Below are positions 27,790-36,707 of a stretch of DNA of 64,000 nucleotides, piece by piece (positions within the stretch are counted from its first letter, which is position 1; every line of letters starts with the position of its first letter). The DNA comes from Providencia rettgeri. Lineage in GTDB: Bacteria > Pseudomonadota > Gammaproteobacteria > Enterobacterales > Enterobacteriaceae. The stretch is taken from the NCBI GenBank assembly GCA_900455085.1, contig UGTZ01000001.1:4399501-4463500 (forward strand), in the 5' to 3' direction. The notes below the pieces were generated by a model that saw only the letters and a list, made by a program, of their open reading frames with translations, searched no databases and had not been told where the DNA came from. The translations under genes and the position numbers were made by a program.

Positions 27790-28084
27790 GATCTAACTCC
27801 GCAGCCAGATTTGAGTAATGCTCAGACTCACCAACTAATAACTGGTGAATTTGTTCATCATTTAACTTTTCGTTGATAATCTTGCAGGCTATGGCATCAA
27901 TGCGAGATGAAAATTTGTCATACATGATTTTGCGTTCATCTTCACGAATAGCTTTAATACTGATAACAACAGCGGAGTAATCACGCTCTTTTGTCGCAGG
28001 GTCAAAGCCGATTAAAGGTAACTCAGTGGTTTTACCCATACTTCGCCCCTTAATAACTATTTTTCTTTTCTCTATATTTTTCAT
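27782..28084 (-). CDS. Small early protein, DUF2732-like
   Basis: About 100 residues from the ATG at 28084 (MKNIEKRKIVIKG), chosen because GAGG lies upstream; a start at 28135 would add 17 residues. The C-terminal stretch (NEKLNDEQIHQLLVGESEHY) resembles DUF2732 proteins of P2-like phages, which are of unknown function. The match is from memory and weak over the first half. Confidence 0.65.
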   Translation of the reverse strand: MKNIEKRKIVIKGRSMGKTTELPLIGFDPATKERDYSAVVISIKAIREDERKIMYDKFSSRIDAIACKIINEKLNDEQIHQLLVGESEHYSNLAAELDHV

Positions 28085-28153
28085 ACTCAAAACCTCGAAT
28101 TTAGAATGTAAAAATCCCTGACGCGCTAACGTCATTAATTTTGTTTCTTTACC

Positions 28154-28573
28154 TTAAATAGGCATGGCAATATGTTTAGGGAATAGCGCCGTAAGTGCTT
28201 TAATTTGATTTATTGCTGAAATAATTGATTGCATTTCCTCTTTATTAAAGTCTTCAAAACCTAAATGATGTTTATCACTATTAATTTCGGCTAAATAAAG
28301 AATCATATTAAGCATTCTCTCATCACTTAATCTTAGATACTCAATAAATCCGGAAAGCTCTTTATTATCTGGACATTCTTTATTTGAATGAAAAACGGTT
28401 GTCCTTAATTGAGCAGCTTTATTCAACTCATTCACGCGATATTCTAAGCTGTCACCGTGATTTTCGTAGTGCCTAGTTATTACATTCTTTACTGGCACAT
28501 CATCAGTTTTCACATTATCGAGTGATTCAATAAGCTTTTTTGTTTTAACTAACTCAATTGCCGTAGTTCCCAT
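28154..28573 (-). CDS. Hypothetical phage early protein
   Basis: A 139-residue, probably all-helical protein without recognisable motifs; starts MGTTAIELVKTKKLIESLDN. It lies in the leftward early gene block between cox and A, with AT content higher than its structural-gene neighbours. The 16-bp gap to the next gene upstream suggests co-transcription. No function can be assigned. Confidence 0.7.
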   Translation of the reverse strand: MGTTAIELVKTKKLIESLDNVKTDDVPVKNVITRHYENHGDSLEYRVNELNKAAQLRTTVFHSNKECPDNKELSGFIEYLRLSDERMLNMILYLAEINSDKHHLGFEDFNKEEMQSIISAINQIKALTALFPKHIAMPI

Positions 28574-28589
28574 GTTCTATTTTAACCCC

Positions 28590-28901
28590 CTAAAATAGGA
28601 CGTCATCATCCATTGGAATATCACTCATGCAATGTATACCTTTGCCTCTTGTTCCCAATGCATTTTCAGCACAAGCCTCTCTTACATCACTACTTAACTC
28701 ACAGATAATAAAATCAACATCTAGAGGACTTAAACCATATGTAACTATGGCTTTATTCATGACGGATATAATATCTTGCTTAATATCATGCTTTGCTGCT
28801 GATAATGCACGTAGTCTTTTAATAACACTAAATTCATCAGAGCATGCAGTTTTTGTTTTATTAAATTCTTTTGGTTCTGACATTTCTATTTTGATTTCCA
28901 T
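28590..28901 (-). CDS. Hypothetical phage early protein
   Basis: A 103-residue protein, start MEIKIEMSEPKEFNKTKTAC (Met6 is a possible alternative), with an acidic C-terminus ending MDDDVLF. No motif recognised. Part of the leftward early block. Its frame is clearly better than the long opposite-strand frame that overlaps it (28627-29061), because it has a ribosome site (GAGGGTT region) and fits the operon. Confidence 0.65.
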   Translation of the reverse strand: MEIKIEMSEPKEFNKTKTACSDEFSVIKRLRALSAAKHDIKQDIISVMNKAIVTYGLSPLDVDFIICELSSDVREACAENALGTRGKGIHCMSDIPMDDDVLF

Positions 28902-28916
28902 TTTTAACCCTCACTT

Positions 28917-29078
28917 TTATTTAATAGCTGCCGAGAATAAATATAAAAAGAATAAAATACCGCCAATCATTAAAATTTTATCCATTAACGATAATTGGCG
29001 TTTTTTATTTCGTTTGTGTTCATTAAATGATGAACTCGTTAATTTATGTTTGTATTGCTGAAATTGTAATTGAGTCAT
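28917..29078 (-). CDS. Small single-pass membrane protein
   Basis: A 53-codon frame starting MTQLQFQQYKHKLTSSSF, then a basic stretch NEHKRNKKRQ and a hydrophobic segment KILMIGGILFFLYLF before the stop. The basic side should face the cytoplasm. It fills the 180-bp space between two early genes in the same direction, which supports its being real. Function unknown. Confidence 0.55.
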   Translation of the reverse strand: MTQLQFQQYKHKLTSSSFNEHKRNKKRQLSLMDKILMIGGILFFLYLFSAAIK

Positions 29079-29082
29079 TTTA

Positions 29083-29301
29083 TTAACCCTTTATTAGTGG
29101 ATAGAATGGCAATTCATCGATAATTACAAATAATGAATCTATGTATTTTTTTGCATCACTCATTGAATCAAATAAACCAAATGAATCATCATTTCGTTGA
29201 ACGTGATAGCGGGTTACTGGATTCATCGTTTTAGCCGGTAACTTAACGATTAGAAAGCCACGATATTTAAAGCTGTGAGTTGAGATTTGTTCAGCTTTCA
29301 T
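29083..29301 (-). CDS. Hypothetical phage early protein
   Basis: About 72 residues (MKAEQISTHSFKYRGFLIV start). I begin at 29301 because the cox stop lies two bases upstream, giving TAATATG-type coupling; the longer form from 29331 would run inside cox. Contains YHVQRNDDSFGLFDSMSDAK. No family recognised; it occupies the place of a small P2 early gene after cox. Confidence 0.65.
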   Translation of the reverse strand: MKAEQISTHSFKYRGFLIVKLPAKTMNPVTRYHVQRNDDSFGLFDSMSDAKKYIDSLFVIIDELPFYPLIKG

Positions 29302-29302
29302 A

Positions 29303-29593
29303 TTACAAGCCCACCCAAAGCAACCATGCATCCCGTTGCTCTTTTGGTCTATTCAAAAATGCATCACGCATTGCGCGGTTGAATTCAGGAATATAAACCC
29401 AGTTTTCACCACGCGTTTTAACATCCCCGTCACTGTCTGGATTTTGCCAAACAATCAATGGCAGTTTGTTTCTATCAACCATGTTTTTTACCGCAGCTTC
29501 ACTTTTCCCTATTAAATCAGCGAATTTTTTATAAGGAACTGCATCAACTGGATAATGAACTTGCAAATACTTTTCTAATTCTTTACCGCTCAT
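29303..29593 (-). CDS. cox: Cox-type excisionase / early-lysogeny regulator
   Basis: The 96-residue protein matches P2 Cox: DAVPYKKFADLIGKSEAAVK (winged helix-turn-helix), NKLPLIVWQNPDSDG, ENWVYIPEFNRAMRDAFLNR and DAWLLWVGL at the end. Cox represses the lysogenic promoter and directs excision by binding attP. It is the first leftward early gene, divergent from repressor C across a 120-bp control region. Confidence 0.92.
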   Translation of the reverse strand: MSGKELEKYLQVHYPVDAVPYKKFADLIGKSEAAVKNMVDRNKLPLIVWQNPDSDGDVKTRGENWVYIPEFNRAMRDAFLNRPKEQRDAWLLWVGL

Positions 29594-29715
29594 ATGGCAT
29601 AATCCCCTCTTGTGGATGCTTATAGTTGCTTACCTAGGCAATTATAAGCCTTACTTCACTTTCACGGTAGCAATTGCTACCCCTTACAATCGATAATAGG
29701 GTAATAGGTACAACC
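29594..29715. promoter_or_regulatory. Immunity control region between cox and C
   Basis: Two dyads are visible: CTTATAGTTGC (29619-29629) with its near-perfect complement GCAATTATAAG (29638-29648), and the perfect 16-bp palindrome GGTAGCAATTGCTACC (29666-29681). They are good candidates for C and Cox operators around the divergent early (leftward) and repressor (rightward) promoters. Exact promoter elements were not resolved. Confidence 0.6.
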
Positions 29716-30015
29716 ATGTCAATATCATTAGGTGAAAAAATCAGGATGATTAGAGAGGCTGAAAACTTAACTCGTGCAGATTTTTGCTCTTTAACAGGTA
29801 TTCCGGAAGGCACGCAAAAATTTTATGAAACTGGAAGACAAGAAATTAGTGGAAAGACACTACCTAAAATAACAACTCACCCCAGATTTGAAAAATATAT
29901 CATGTGGTTAATGGCTGATAAAACAAACGAGGCGTTAGGACAAATTAGTCCAACTCTCTCCCCTGATGGGCAAGATGCTCAAACATTACCCCGCTCAGAT
30001 CGGAAAACTGGCTAA
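29716..30015 (+). CDS. C: Lysogeny repressor C (P2 type)
   Basis: The 99-residue protein has the P2 C layout: EKIRMIREAENLTRADFCSL (helix-turn-helix start), GIPEGTQKFYETGRQEISGK, FEKYIMWLMADKTN and the C-terminal SPDGQDAQTLPRSDRKTG, which is strikingly close in pattern to P2 C. I use the ATG at 29716 with the family N-terminus (MSISLGEK); the longer frame from 29674 starts inside the operators. It keeps the prophage silent by repressing the cox/early promoter. The integrase follows 66 bp downstream. Confidence 0.92.
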   Translation: MSISLGEKIRMIREAENLTRADFCSLTGIPEGTQKFYETGRQEISGKTLPKITTHPRFEKYIMWLMADKTNEALGQISPTLSPDGQDAQTLPRSDRKTG

Positions 30016-30081
30016 CAATACATACTGATTTACTTGATTGGATTGATAACAATTCAATATGCCACATCGGAGGGCTGCAAT

Positions 30082-31053
30082 ATGCCAATTAAAAAAACCG
30101 ATGATGGTCGATATATGGTGGACATTAGACCTCTTGGACGGAACGGAAACCGGATCAGGAAAACATTCGATAAAAAATCAGAAGCGATTGCCTTTGAACG
30201 TTACACAATGGCGAATGCTAAAAGAGCGGGAACGAAAGCAGATAGGCGGCTTTTAAGTGACCTATTAGAACTTTGGTGGCTTTATTATGGCCAAACAACT
30301 GAAAATGGTTCGATAGAGAAAAGACAACTTAAAAAAACAATTAAGTTTCTTGGTGACCCCGCAATTAACAGATTGAATAAACAAGTATTACTTGAGCATC
30401 GTAGTGATAGGTTACTAAGTGGAACAAGTGCAGCGACTATTAATCGCGATATGTATCGTTTATCAGGCATGATTTCTACACTCAAAAAGCTTGAGGTGTT
30501 TAATGCAGATAATCCACTTAACGGCTTGCCACCTCTCAAAGAAACGCCGCCTGAAATGACATTCTTAACTCATGATGAAATTAGTTTATTGCTATCTCAG
30601 CTATCATCAGAAGAAAAGAAAATCGCCATATTTTGTATGAGCACAGGCGCAAGGTGGGGAGAGGCAGCAACACTACAGAGTAAACAAGTAAAAAATGGGC
30701 GAGTTACTTTTCTAAAAACTAAAAATGGGAAATCACGCATAGTTCCTATTTCTGAGGAATTAGAAAAGGAGATAAAAACTAAGCAAACCGGCTTATTGTT
30801 TGATGTTGATTACGAAAGTTTCAGGCTGAAACTAAAAGCTGTTAAACCTGATTTGCCAGACGGTCAAGCTACGCACGTTCTTAGGCATACTTTCGCAAGT
30901 CACTTCATGATGAATGGTGGCAATATTGTTGCGCTGCAACAAATATTAGGTCACGCCAATATTCAACAGACAATGGCTTATGCTCACTTAGCCCCTGATT
31001 ATTTGCAATTTGCTATTACCTTAAATCCATTAAATGGGGGTATTAGTATTTAA
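30082..31053 (+). CDS. int: Tyrosine-recombinase integrase
   Basis: The 323-residue P2-type integrase starts MPIKKTDDGRYMVDIRPLG (GGAGGG upstream of the ATG at 30082); an N-terminal extension from 30034 is unlikely. Catalytic residues are visible: Arg in MSTGARWGEAATL, HVLRHTFASHF (His-x-x-Arg), LGHANIQQTMAYAHL (His and nucleophile Tyr). It integrates and, with Cox, excises the phage. It lies next to one att site, just before the cpxP terminator. Confidence 0.95.
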   Translation: MPIKKTDDGRYMVDIRPLGRNGNRIRKTFDKKSEAIAFERYTMANAKRAGTKADRRLLSDLLELWWLYYGQTTENGSIEKRQLKKTIKFLGDPAINRLNKQVLLEHRSDRLLSGTSAATINRDMYRLSGMISTLKKLEVFNADNPLNGLPPLKETPPEMTFLTHDEISLLLSQLSSEEKKIAIFCMSTGARWGEAATLQSKQVKNGRVTFLKTKNGKSRIVPISEELEKEIKTKQTGLLFDVDYESFRLKLKAVKPDLPDGQATHVLRHTFASHFMMNGGNIVALQQILGHANIQQTMAYAHLAPDYLQFAITLNPLNGGISI

Positions 31054-31164
31054 GCATTAATAGGCGTTCAAAGTGTCCACGGACTGTCCACACTTATGAT
31101 TTTTCGTGACTTTTATGGACGCCTAATGAAAACAATATCACACTGATAAATAAAGGATTTATTT

Positions 31165-31200
31165 ATTTTTGAGATAAAAAAAAGCCCCTAACAGGGGCTA
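31165..31200. other. Probable prophage attachment junction near the cpxP terminator
   Basis: Integrase ends at 31053 and the first chromosomal gene (cpxP) ends at 31324. P2-like phages are known to insert between cpxP and fieF. The A8-AGCCCCTaacAGGGGCT segment resembles, as I recall it, the P2 att core (A-rich followed by AAGCCC...AGGG). The junction core cannot be fixed without the other end, which lies left of the window. Confidence 0.5.
31175..31199 (-). terminator. Terminator downstream of cpxP
   Basis: On the minus strand AGCCCCT-gtt-AGGGGCT is followed by eight T residues; it lies about 125 bp after the cpxP stop. It coincides with the likely phage attachment site. Confidence 0.8.
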
Positions 31201-31323
31201 TAAAAGACAGGGATGGTGTCTATGGCAAGGAAAAACTTCACTTATTGCTACTTCACTACTTACTATGGAACTCAGGATATAAAATTAACTAACTTGCATT
31301 ACTACAGGTACTAACAACTAAAC

Positions 31324-31911
31324 TTACTGAAACTGCATCGCTTGAAATTCTGCCATTTTATGCTGATTCATTTCTTGTTGGTGAATGTGTTCAAGCTCTG
31401 TTTTCTGTTCTGGCGTTAACAACTGGTACAATTCATGATGAATTCGAGCCATTTCAACACGTTGTTCCAGTTCTTTTTGCATTCGTTTTTCAAGTTCTTC
31501 ACGAACCGCTTTGTCATCAAAGCTATCCGCTATAATTAATTTGTGCAGTGCTTCACGTTCTTTAACTAAAGCAGAGTTATCAACATGATAATGGCGCTGT
31601 GTTGCCATTAAATCACGTAATTGCTGACGCTGTTTTTCATTTAACGTGATACCATTAAACATAAAGGTACTGGCACGTTCTTCACTGCTAAATAACTCAT
31701 GATGTTGAAAGGGCACAACCGCATTGCCTGTTGGCTTAGTCGTTGGCTCGGACTGCATCTGTAACATCAAAGGTGTTGAACTTTCATTTGCAGCACTTTG
31801 TGGCTCTTCTGCAAAAGCAACCGCTGGTCCGAACACAAACGCAGAAGCTAAAACTAACATTGCGGTTTTATGTACTGTATTATGTACTTTGCTATGTGTT
31901 GTTCTCAGCAT
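31324..31911 (-). CDS. cpxP: Periplasmic stress adaptor CpxP
   Basis: CpxP binds the sensor CpxA in the periplasm and lowers its activity, and delivers misfolded proteins to DegP. A Sec signal (KTAMLVLASAFVFGPAVAFA, cleavage before EEP) is followed by a helical domain with the two LTxxQ-type motifs: ITLNEKQRQQLRDLM and LLTPEQKTELEHIH. I start at the ATG at 31911 (MLRTTHSK), 195 residues; a start at 31956 would lengthen the signal. It is divergent from cpxRA and shares the CpxR box at 31993-32007. Confidence 0.93.
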   Translation of the reverse strand: MLRTTHSKVHNTVHKTAMLVLASAFVFGPAVAFAEEPQSAANESSTPLMLQMQSEPTTKPTGNAVVPFQHHELFSSEERASTFMFNGITLNEKQRQQLRDLMATQRHYHVDNSALVKEREALHKLIIADSFDDKAVREELEKRMQKELEQRVEMARIHHELYQLLTPEQKTELEHIHQQEMNQHKMAEFQAMQFQ

Positions 31912-31992
31912 TTGACACCTTGTCTCCGAACTGTGCTCGTGATTCAATGTGAACAAATATACACCTGTGGCTGCAAACTAGCGTCAGAGCAT

Positions 31993-32007
31993 GTAAAAGA
32001 ACGTAAA
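31993..32007. promoter_or_regulatory. CpxR box between cpxP and cpxRA
   Basis: GTAAA-AGAAC-GTAAA is a perfect match to the CpxR consensus GTAAA-N5-GTAAA. Its place between the divergent cpxP and cpxR genes implies autoregulation and strong induction of cpxP by envelope stress. Confidence 0.92.
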
Positions 32008-32061
32008 GTCATGGAATCGTACAGATTGTTATCGTATTTTGGCAGTTGGAGGACTTAAAAA

Positions 32062-32760
32062 ATGCATAAAATCCTATTAGTTGATGACGACCGTGAACTC
32101 ACGTCGCTGTTAAAAGAACTGCTGGAAATGGAAGGTTTCAATGTTGTCATCGCCTATGATGGTGAACAGGCATTACAGCAAATTGACTCATCCATTGACC
32201 TGTTACTACTTGATGTCATGATGCCGAAAAAAAATGGTATTGAGACATTAAAAGAACTGCGCCAAATCCATCAGACCCCTGTTATCATGTTAACGGCTCG
32301 CGGTAGTGAGTTAGATAAGGTTCTGGGCCTAGAACTCGGTGCAGACGACTATCTACCTAAACCGTTCAATGACCGTGAACTGGTAGCACGTATTCGTGCT
32401 TTATTACGCCGTTCTAACTGGAGCGAGCAAACTCAAGGCGACAATAGCAATACCCCTGTTTTACAAGTTGATAAACTGCAACTTAACCCAGGTCGCCAAG
32501 AAGCCAGCTTTGATGAGGAAATTTTGGACTTAACAGGGACAGAATTTACGTTGTTATATCTACTCGCACAGCACCTAGGCCAAGTGGTTTCTCGTGAACA
32601 CCTTAGCCAAGAAGTACTTGGGAAGCGCTTAACACCGTTTGACCGTGCTATTGATATGCATATTTCAAACTTACGCCGCAAACTTCCAGAACGCACTGAT
32701 GGCCAGCCGTGGTTTAAAACTCTACGTGGCCGCGGATACTTAATGGTTTCTGCCACATGA
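32062..32760 (+). CDS. cpxR: Response regulator CpxR
   Basis: The 232-residue OmpR/PhoB-type regulator has a receiver domain (MHKILLVDDDRELTSLL; phosphoacceptor Asp51 in LLLLDVMMPKKNG; Thr in VIMLTARG; Lys in DDYLPKPF) and a C-terminal winged helix (LTGTEFTLLYLLAQHLGQVV, ending LRGRGYLMVSAT). It overlaps cpxA by four bases. Phospho-CpxR regulates envelope quality control. Confidence 0.97.
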   Translation: MHKILLVDDDRELTSLLKELLEMEGFNVVIAYDGEQALQQIDSSIDLLLLDVMMPKKNGIETLKELRQIHQTPVIMLTARGSELDKVLGLELGADDYLPKPFNDRELVARIRALLRRSNWSEQTQGDNSNTPVLQVDKLQLNPGRQEASFDEEILDLTGTEFTLLYLLAQHLGQVVSREHLSQEVLGKRLTPFDRAIDMHISNLRRKLPERTDGQPWFKTLRGRGYLMVSAT

Positions 32761-34126
32761 TCAACAGCTTAACCGCAAGGATCTTTGCGATCTTCTGGTT
32801 TACCCTCGCACTAGTATTAATGCTAGTGCTGATGGTGCCCAAGCTCGACTCTCGGCAAATCACCGTCCTGATGGAAAGTGAACAACGCCAAGGGGAGATG
32901 CTTGAGCAGCATATTGAAGCCGAACTCGCACAAGCTCCGATGAATGACCTACTTTGGTGGCGGCGTATTTCTAACGCTATCAAAAAATGGGCACCTCCCG
33001 GCCAACGGTTGATTATCGTCACCAGTGAAGGCCGTGTGATTGGTGCAATGCCAAGTGAAATGCAGGTAATACGTAACTTTATTGGGCAGTCCGATAACGC
33101 GGATCACCCGAAAAAGAAAAAATATGGACGAGCCGAAATCCTCGGTCCTTTCTCCATTCGTGATGGGGAAGACCACTACCAACTATATTTAGTTCGCCCA
33201 GCAAGCAGCCCACAATCTGACTTTATTAATTTATTGTTTGATAGGCCTTTCTTATTACTGATTGCCACCATGCTGATCAGTGCTCCACTATTATTATGGT
33301 TATCTTGGAGTCTCGCCCGCCCTGCTCGTAAATTAAAAATGGCCGCGGACGATGTAGCGAAAGGAAATTTACGTCCACACCCAGAACTAGAAGCCGGTCC
33401 GCAAGAGTTCTTGTCTGCGGGAAATAGCTTTAACCAGATGATCAGTGCCCTTGATGGTATGGTTAGCGCGCAGCAACGCTTAATCTCTGATATTTCTCAT
33501 GAATTACGCACTCCACTGACTCGTTTGCAACTGGCAACCGCCTTATTGCGCCGTCGCCATGGGGAAAGTAAAGAGCTAGAACGCATCGAAACCGAGACCC
33601 ATCGCCTAGATAGCATGATTAACGATTTACTGGTGTTATCCCGCAGCCAGCATAAAAACGAAATCTTGCGTGAGAATATCAAAGCCGATGAACTTTGGGG
33701 TGATATCCTAGATGATGCTAGCTTTGAAGCTGAGCAAATGAACAAAACGCTCGAAGTCACTTCTCACCCAGGGCCTTGGCCGTTATATTGCAACCCTTCT
33801 GCCGTCGGTAGTGCATTTGAAAATATTGTGCGTAACGCATTACGTTATTCGCATACACACATTGCCGTGATTTCAAAGAAGAAAATAACGGTATTCTCAT
33901 CACCGTCGATGATGATGGCCCCGGTGTTAGCCCTGCTGACCGCGAGCACATTTTCCGCCCATTCTACCGCACTGATGAAGCTCGAGACCGAGAAACAGGC
34001 GGTACTGGTTTAGGCCTTGCAATTGTTGAAACCGCCATAACACAACATAAAGGTTGGGTGAAAGCGGATGACAGCCCATTAGGTGGTTTAAGGTTACAAA
34101 TCTGGCTACCTGAACACGGCCGATAA
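32757..34126 (+). CDS. cpxA: Sensor histidine kinase CpxA (frameshifted as assembled)
   Basis: Inner-membrane sensor with an N-terminal membrane segment (IFAIFWFTLALVLMLVLMV), periplasmic domain, second membrane segment (FLLLIATMLISAPLLLWLSW), HAMP linker, and dimerisation/phosphoacceptor helix LISDISHELRTPLTRLQLA with the catalytic His. The frame is broken at AAA 33875-33877; adding one A continues ISKEENNGILITVDDDGPGV (ATP lid) and ETGGTGLGLAIVE, ending at TAA 34124. Corrected length 456 equals that of E. coli CpxA, so the gene is probably intact in the organism. Confidence 0.93.
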
Positions 34127-34145
34127 ATTAGCTTTATTCATTACC

Positions 34146-34189
34146 AATAACCCCCTTTCTTTTTATTAAAGAAGGGGGGTTATTTTTTT
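34146..34189 (+). terminator. Terminator of cpxRA
   Basis: A long stem (AACCCCCTTTCTT paired with AAGAAGGGGGGTT) followed by ATTTTTTT, 20 bp after the true cpxA stop. No gene is visible in the remaining AT-rich stretch to 34596, which probably carries the promoter of the next gene. Confidence 0.92.
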
Positions 34190-34608
34190 AATCAACATCT
34201 ACCTACCATTATTAATAGAGAATAGTCCTATATTGCCTCTAAAAACAACAATTCCTAAATACCCGACCAATATAAAACTCTATTTTTATACTATTTAACC
34301 CATAAAAAAAGAATAATAGAGAGGAATACTTAAAATTAACCATGTGGTAATCCAAAAAAAAGTATATCGTTTTATATCTTAATATGTTACTAACTTCTAC
34401 ACCGACTATATTAATCTGATATTCTGTTTTACTTAGTTAAAGTGTGATAATTGATATTAACAGAAAGCACAGAAGCCCAACTCAATGCAAATTAAGATAC
34501 TTATAATGTGGGCTGATAATAATCATATTTTAACTTTATTTAATTTACAGGTTTTCCCTTATTAACCTGTTCAATATTAGGCGAACTCAACTTCAAATGG
34601 ATTTATCA

Positions 34609-36048
34609 ATGAAAAAATTCAAGCTCACTAAGCTAGCCATACTTGCTGTGTTCGGCGCCATAAGTGCACAAAGCGTTGCGGGGGGATTAGTTCTACCCGA
34701 TAACAACTTACGCAGTGATCTTGCTTGGCTTTCTGAACGTAACGTCATCCAAATTAGCTTATCAACTTGGCCACTATCCCAAGAAGAAATCACACGTTCT
34801 TTAAATAATGCAAATATTACTAATAGCGAACAAGAAGTCATTATTCAGCGCATTAAAAAGAACCTTGACCGTAAGAAAAACAGCGTTCAACTAGAAACTC
34901 ACCTTGCATCTAGCCACAACTCTATGCCACAGGGCTTTGCCCAGAGTGAATATAGTGATATTCGCTATACCGTTTCAGGTAACTACAGCACTGACGACGT
35001 AGACTTAAACCTCACCGCAAATGGCGAACGTGCTTTACGCGTTGAAAATGGTTCTGACTACAACCTCAATGGCTCATATGGTGGTGTAAAAATTTGGAAC
35101 CAATGGGTATCCTTTGGTGAAATCCCACAATGGTGGGGACCGGGCCACGATGGTAGCTTAATTCGTACCGATGCGGCTCGCCCTGTTACTGGCTTCTTAA
35201 TTCAACGTGCTGACCAAAGCCCATTTGAAACTCCATGGCTTTCTTGGATTGGTTCGTGGCAATACCAACTCACCGCAGGGCAAATCAAACAATATTCTTC
35301 CCAACCCAACACTAAACTGATTGGTTTACGCATGACCATGAACCCAACTGACTTCTTCGAACTCGGTGGTTCTCGCGTAGTCATGTGGGGAGGCGATGGC
35401 CGCCCTAATAACTGGAACTCTTTCTGGAACGCGATGGGCGGTAGGGATAATACTGGTGACTATAACGATGACCCAGGCAACCAACTCGCAGGTTTAGACT
35501 TTAAACTGAAACTTTACCCGTTAATCGACCTACCTGTCAGCCTATATGGCCAAATGGTCGGTGAAGATGAAGCCAACCTTTTCCCATCGAAAAACGCCTT
35601 TATGGGTGGTATCGAAGGTTATCACACACTATGGGGCCAGCCATTAAATTGGTATATTGAAGGTGCGAACACCCATACTGAGTGGGACAAAGACGGCGTA
35701 ATGTATCGCCACTTTATCTACAAAAATGGTTATTACCAACAAGGTGCATCACTAGGCCATGCGATGGGCGGCGACGGGCGCATGCTCACCACCAAAGTGG
35801 AATACACTCTCGATGATGACAACCGCGTCAGTTCTCGCTTGATGTACGCGAAAGTGAATAAATCTAACTTTGATGGCAACAAGTTGTTCCCTAAATCAGA
35901 AACCATCAAAGGCGTTGATTTCGGTTGGTGGCATAACTTTGACAATGACGTCAGCACTGATGCGAAAGTTTGGGTATCTAAAACTGATTACGAAACACGC
36001 AATGATTTAGGCGCCGCCGTTACGGTAAACGTGCCGTTTAAGTGGTAG
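34609..36048 (+). CDS. Wzi-family outer-membrane capsule/polysaccharide assembly protein
   Basis: A 479-residue beta-barrel protein of the capsule assembly Wzi family. It has a signal peptide (LTKLAILAVFGAISAQSVAGG), a small N-terminal helical part, conserved FGEIPQWWGPGHDGSL and TPWLSWIGSWQYQ, and ends in Trp (VNVPFKW), as outer-membrane barrels do. Wzi binds capsular polysaccharide at the surface in Klebsiella and E. coli. Here it lies between cpxRA and the O-antigen locus with its own terminator. A start at 34597 (four residues longer) is possible. Confidence 0.87.
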   Translation: MKKFKLTKLAILAVFGAISAQSVAGGLVLPDNNLRSDLAWLSERNVIQISLSTWPLSQEEITRSLNNANITNSEQEVIIQRIKKNLDRKKNSVQLETHLASSHNSMPQGFAQSEYSDIRYTVSGNYSTDDVDLNLTANGERALRVENGSDYNLNGSYGGVKIWNQWVSFGEIPQWWGPGHDGSLIRTDAARPVTGFLIQRADQSPFETPWLSWIGSWQYQLTAGQIKQYSSQPNTKLIGLRMTMNPTDFFELGGSRVVMWGGDGRPNNWNSFWNAMGGRDNTGDYNDDPGNQLAGLDFKLKLYPLIDLPVSLYGQMVGEDEANLFPSKNAFMGGIEGYHTLWGQPLNWYIEGANTHTEWDKDGVMYRHFIYKNGYYQQGASLGHAMGGDGRMLTTKVEYTLDDDNRVSSRLMYAKVNKSNFDGNKLFPKSETIKGVDFGWWHNFDNDVSTDAKVWVSKTDYETRNDLGAAVTVNVPFKW

Positions 36049-36074
36049 TTAGCAGATATTAAGCATATTTTATC

Positions 36075-36111
36075 AAAAACGGGTTATGTTTTTAGCATAA
36101 TCCGTTTTTTT
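36075..36111 (+). terminator. Terminator of the Wzi-family gene
   Basis: AAACGGGTTATG-tttttag-CATAATCCGTTT stem followed by TTTTT, 27 bp after the stop codon. Confidence 0.9.
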
Positions 36112-36588
36112 ATCCCTCGAACATGATTATTCTAGCCAAAAATACGCCATTCATATAATCCCTTATAACAACCAAGTTAATTAATATAATCAATTAAGCA
36201 TTTTATTAATCTATTCCTACACGGAATTCGGATAAATATAGAAATATTAGGATCTGGCTTTTATTGAACCCACACTAAAAGCAATGATATACAAGGAATA
36301 ACTTAACTTAAATATTTAATCGCGTACAAAGCGTAAGAATAGGATTATAACCTAATAATTTAAAATAACTTATTCTATTGGTGATTGTGTTAGGACTATT
36401 CTCTAACGCTATCGCAGTGATAGTCAGTAACTAGCTTTAATGGTATTATTAATCGCTTTTTACTTGACCAAATAAATGCTGAGGCATACCCTTTGGCGGT
36501 AAAAAAACAATAAGCTTTGCTTATCAATTGAGCAAATTAGCAAAAAATGCAATGTTTTCAATTGATAAGTATGCATTTACAAATTCAA

Positions 36589-36626
36589 TGGTGCTCTGGG
36601 ACCCGACAACCCAGTGCGGTAGCTAT
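36589..36626 (+). promoter_or_regulatory. JUMPstart/ops element of the O-antigen operon
   Basis: The segment starts GTGCTCTGGGA and ends GCGGTAGCTAT about 80 bp upstream of rmlB. It matches the JUMPstart layout (CAGTGCTCTGGTAGC ... GGCGGTAGCGTG), including eight bases of the ops core GCGGTAGC. Ops recruits RfaH, preventing termination in long polysaccharide operons. The preceding AT-rich sequence (36112-36588) has no gene; TTGACC at about 36464 with a weak -10 17 bp later is one possible promoter. Confidence 0.82.
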
Positions 36627-36707
36627 GGGTGTTATTAATAATTAACACCTTAAAAGTTAACTATAGACCACTTTTAATTTATTACTTATTTAATAACAAG
36701 GTTCTCA

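Noticed and set aside
28627..29061. 144-codon plus-strand frame in the early region
   Set aside because: Opposes two small early genes that fit the leftward operon; no recognisable protein features beyond a hydrophobic run.
36112..36588. Insertion sequence remnant upstream of the O-antigen operon
   Set aside because: No terminal repeats or transposase fragments; it is a normal long AT-rich leader before JUMPstart.
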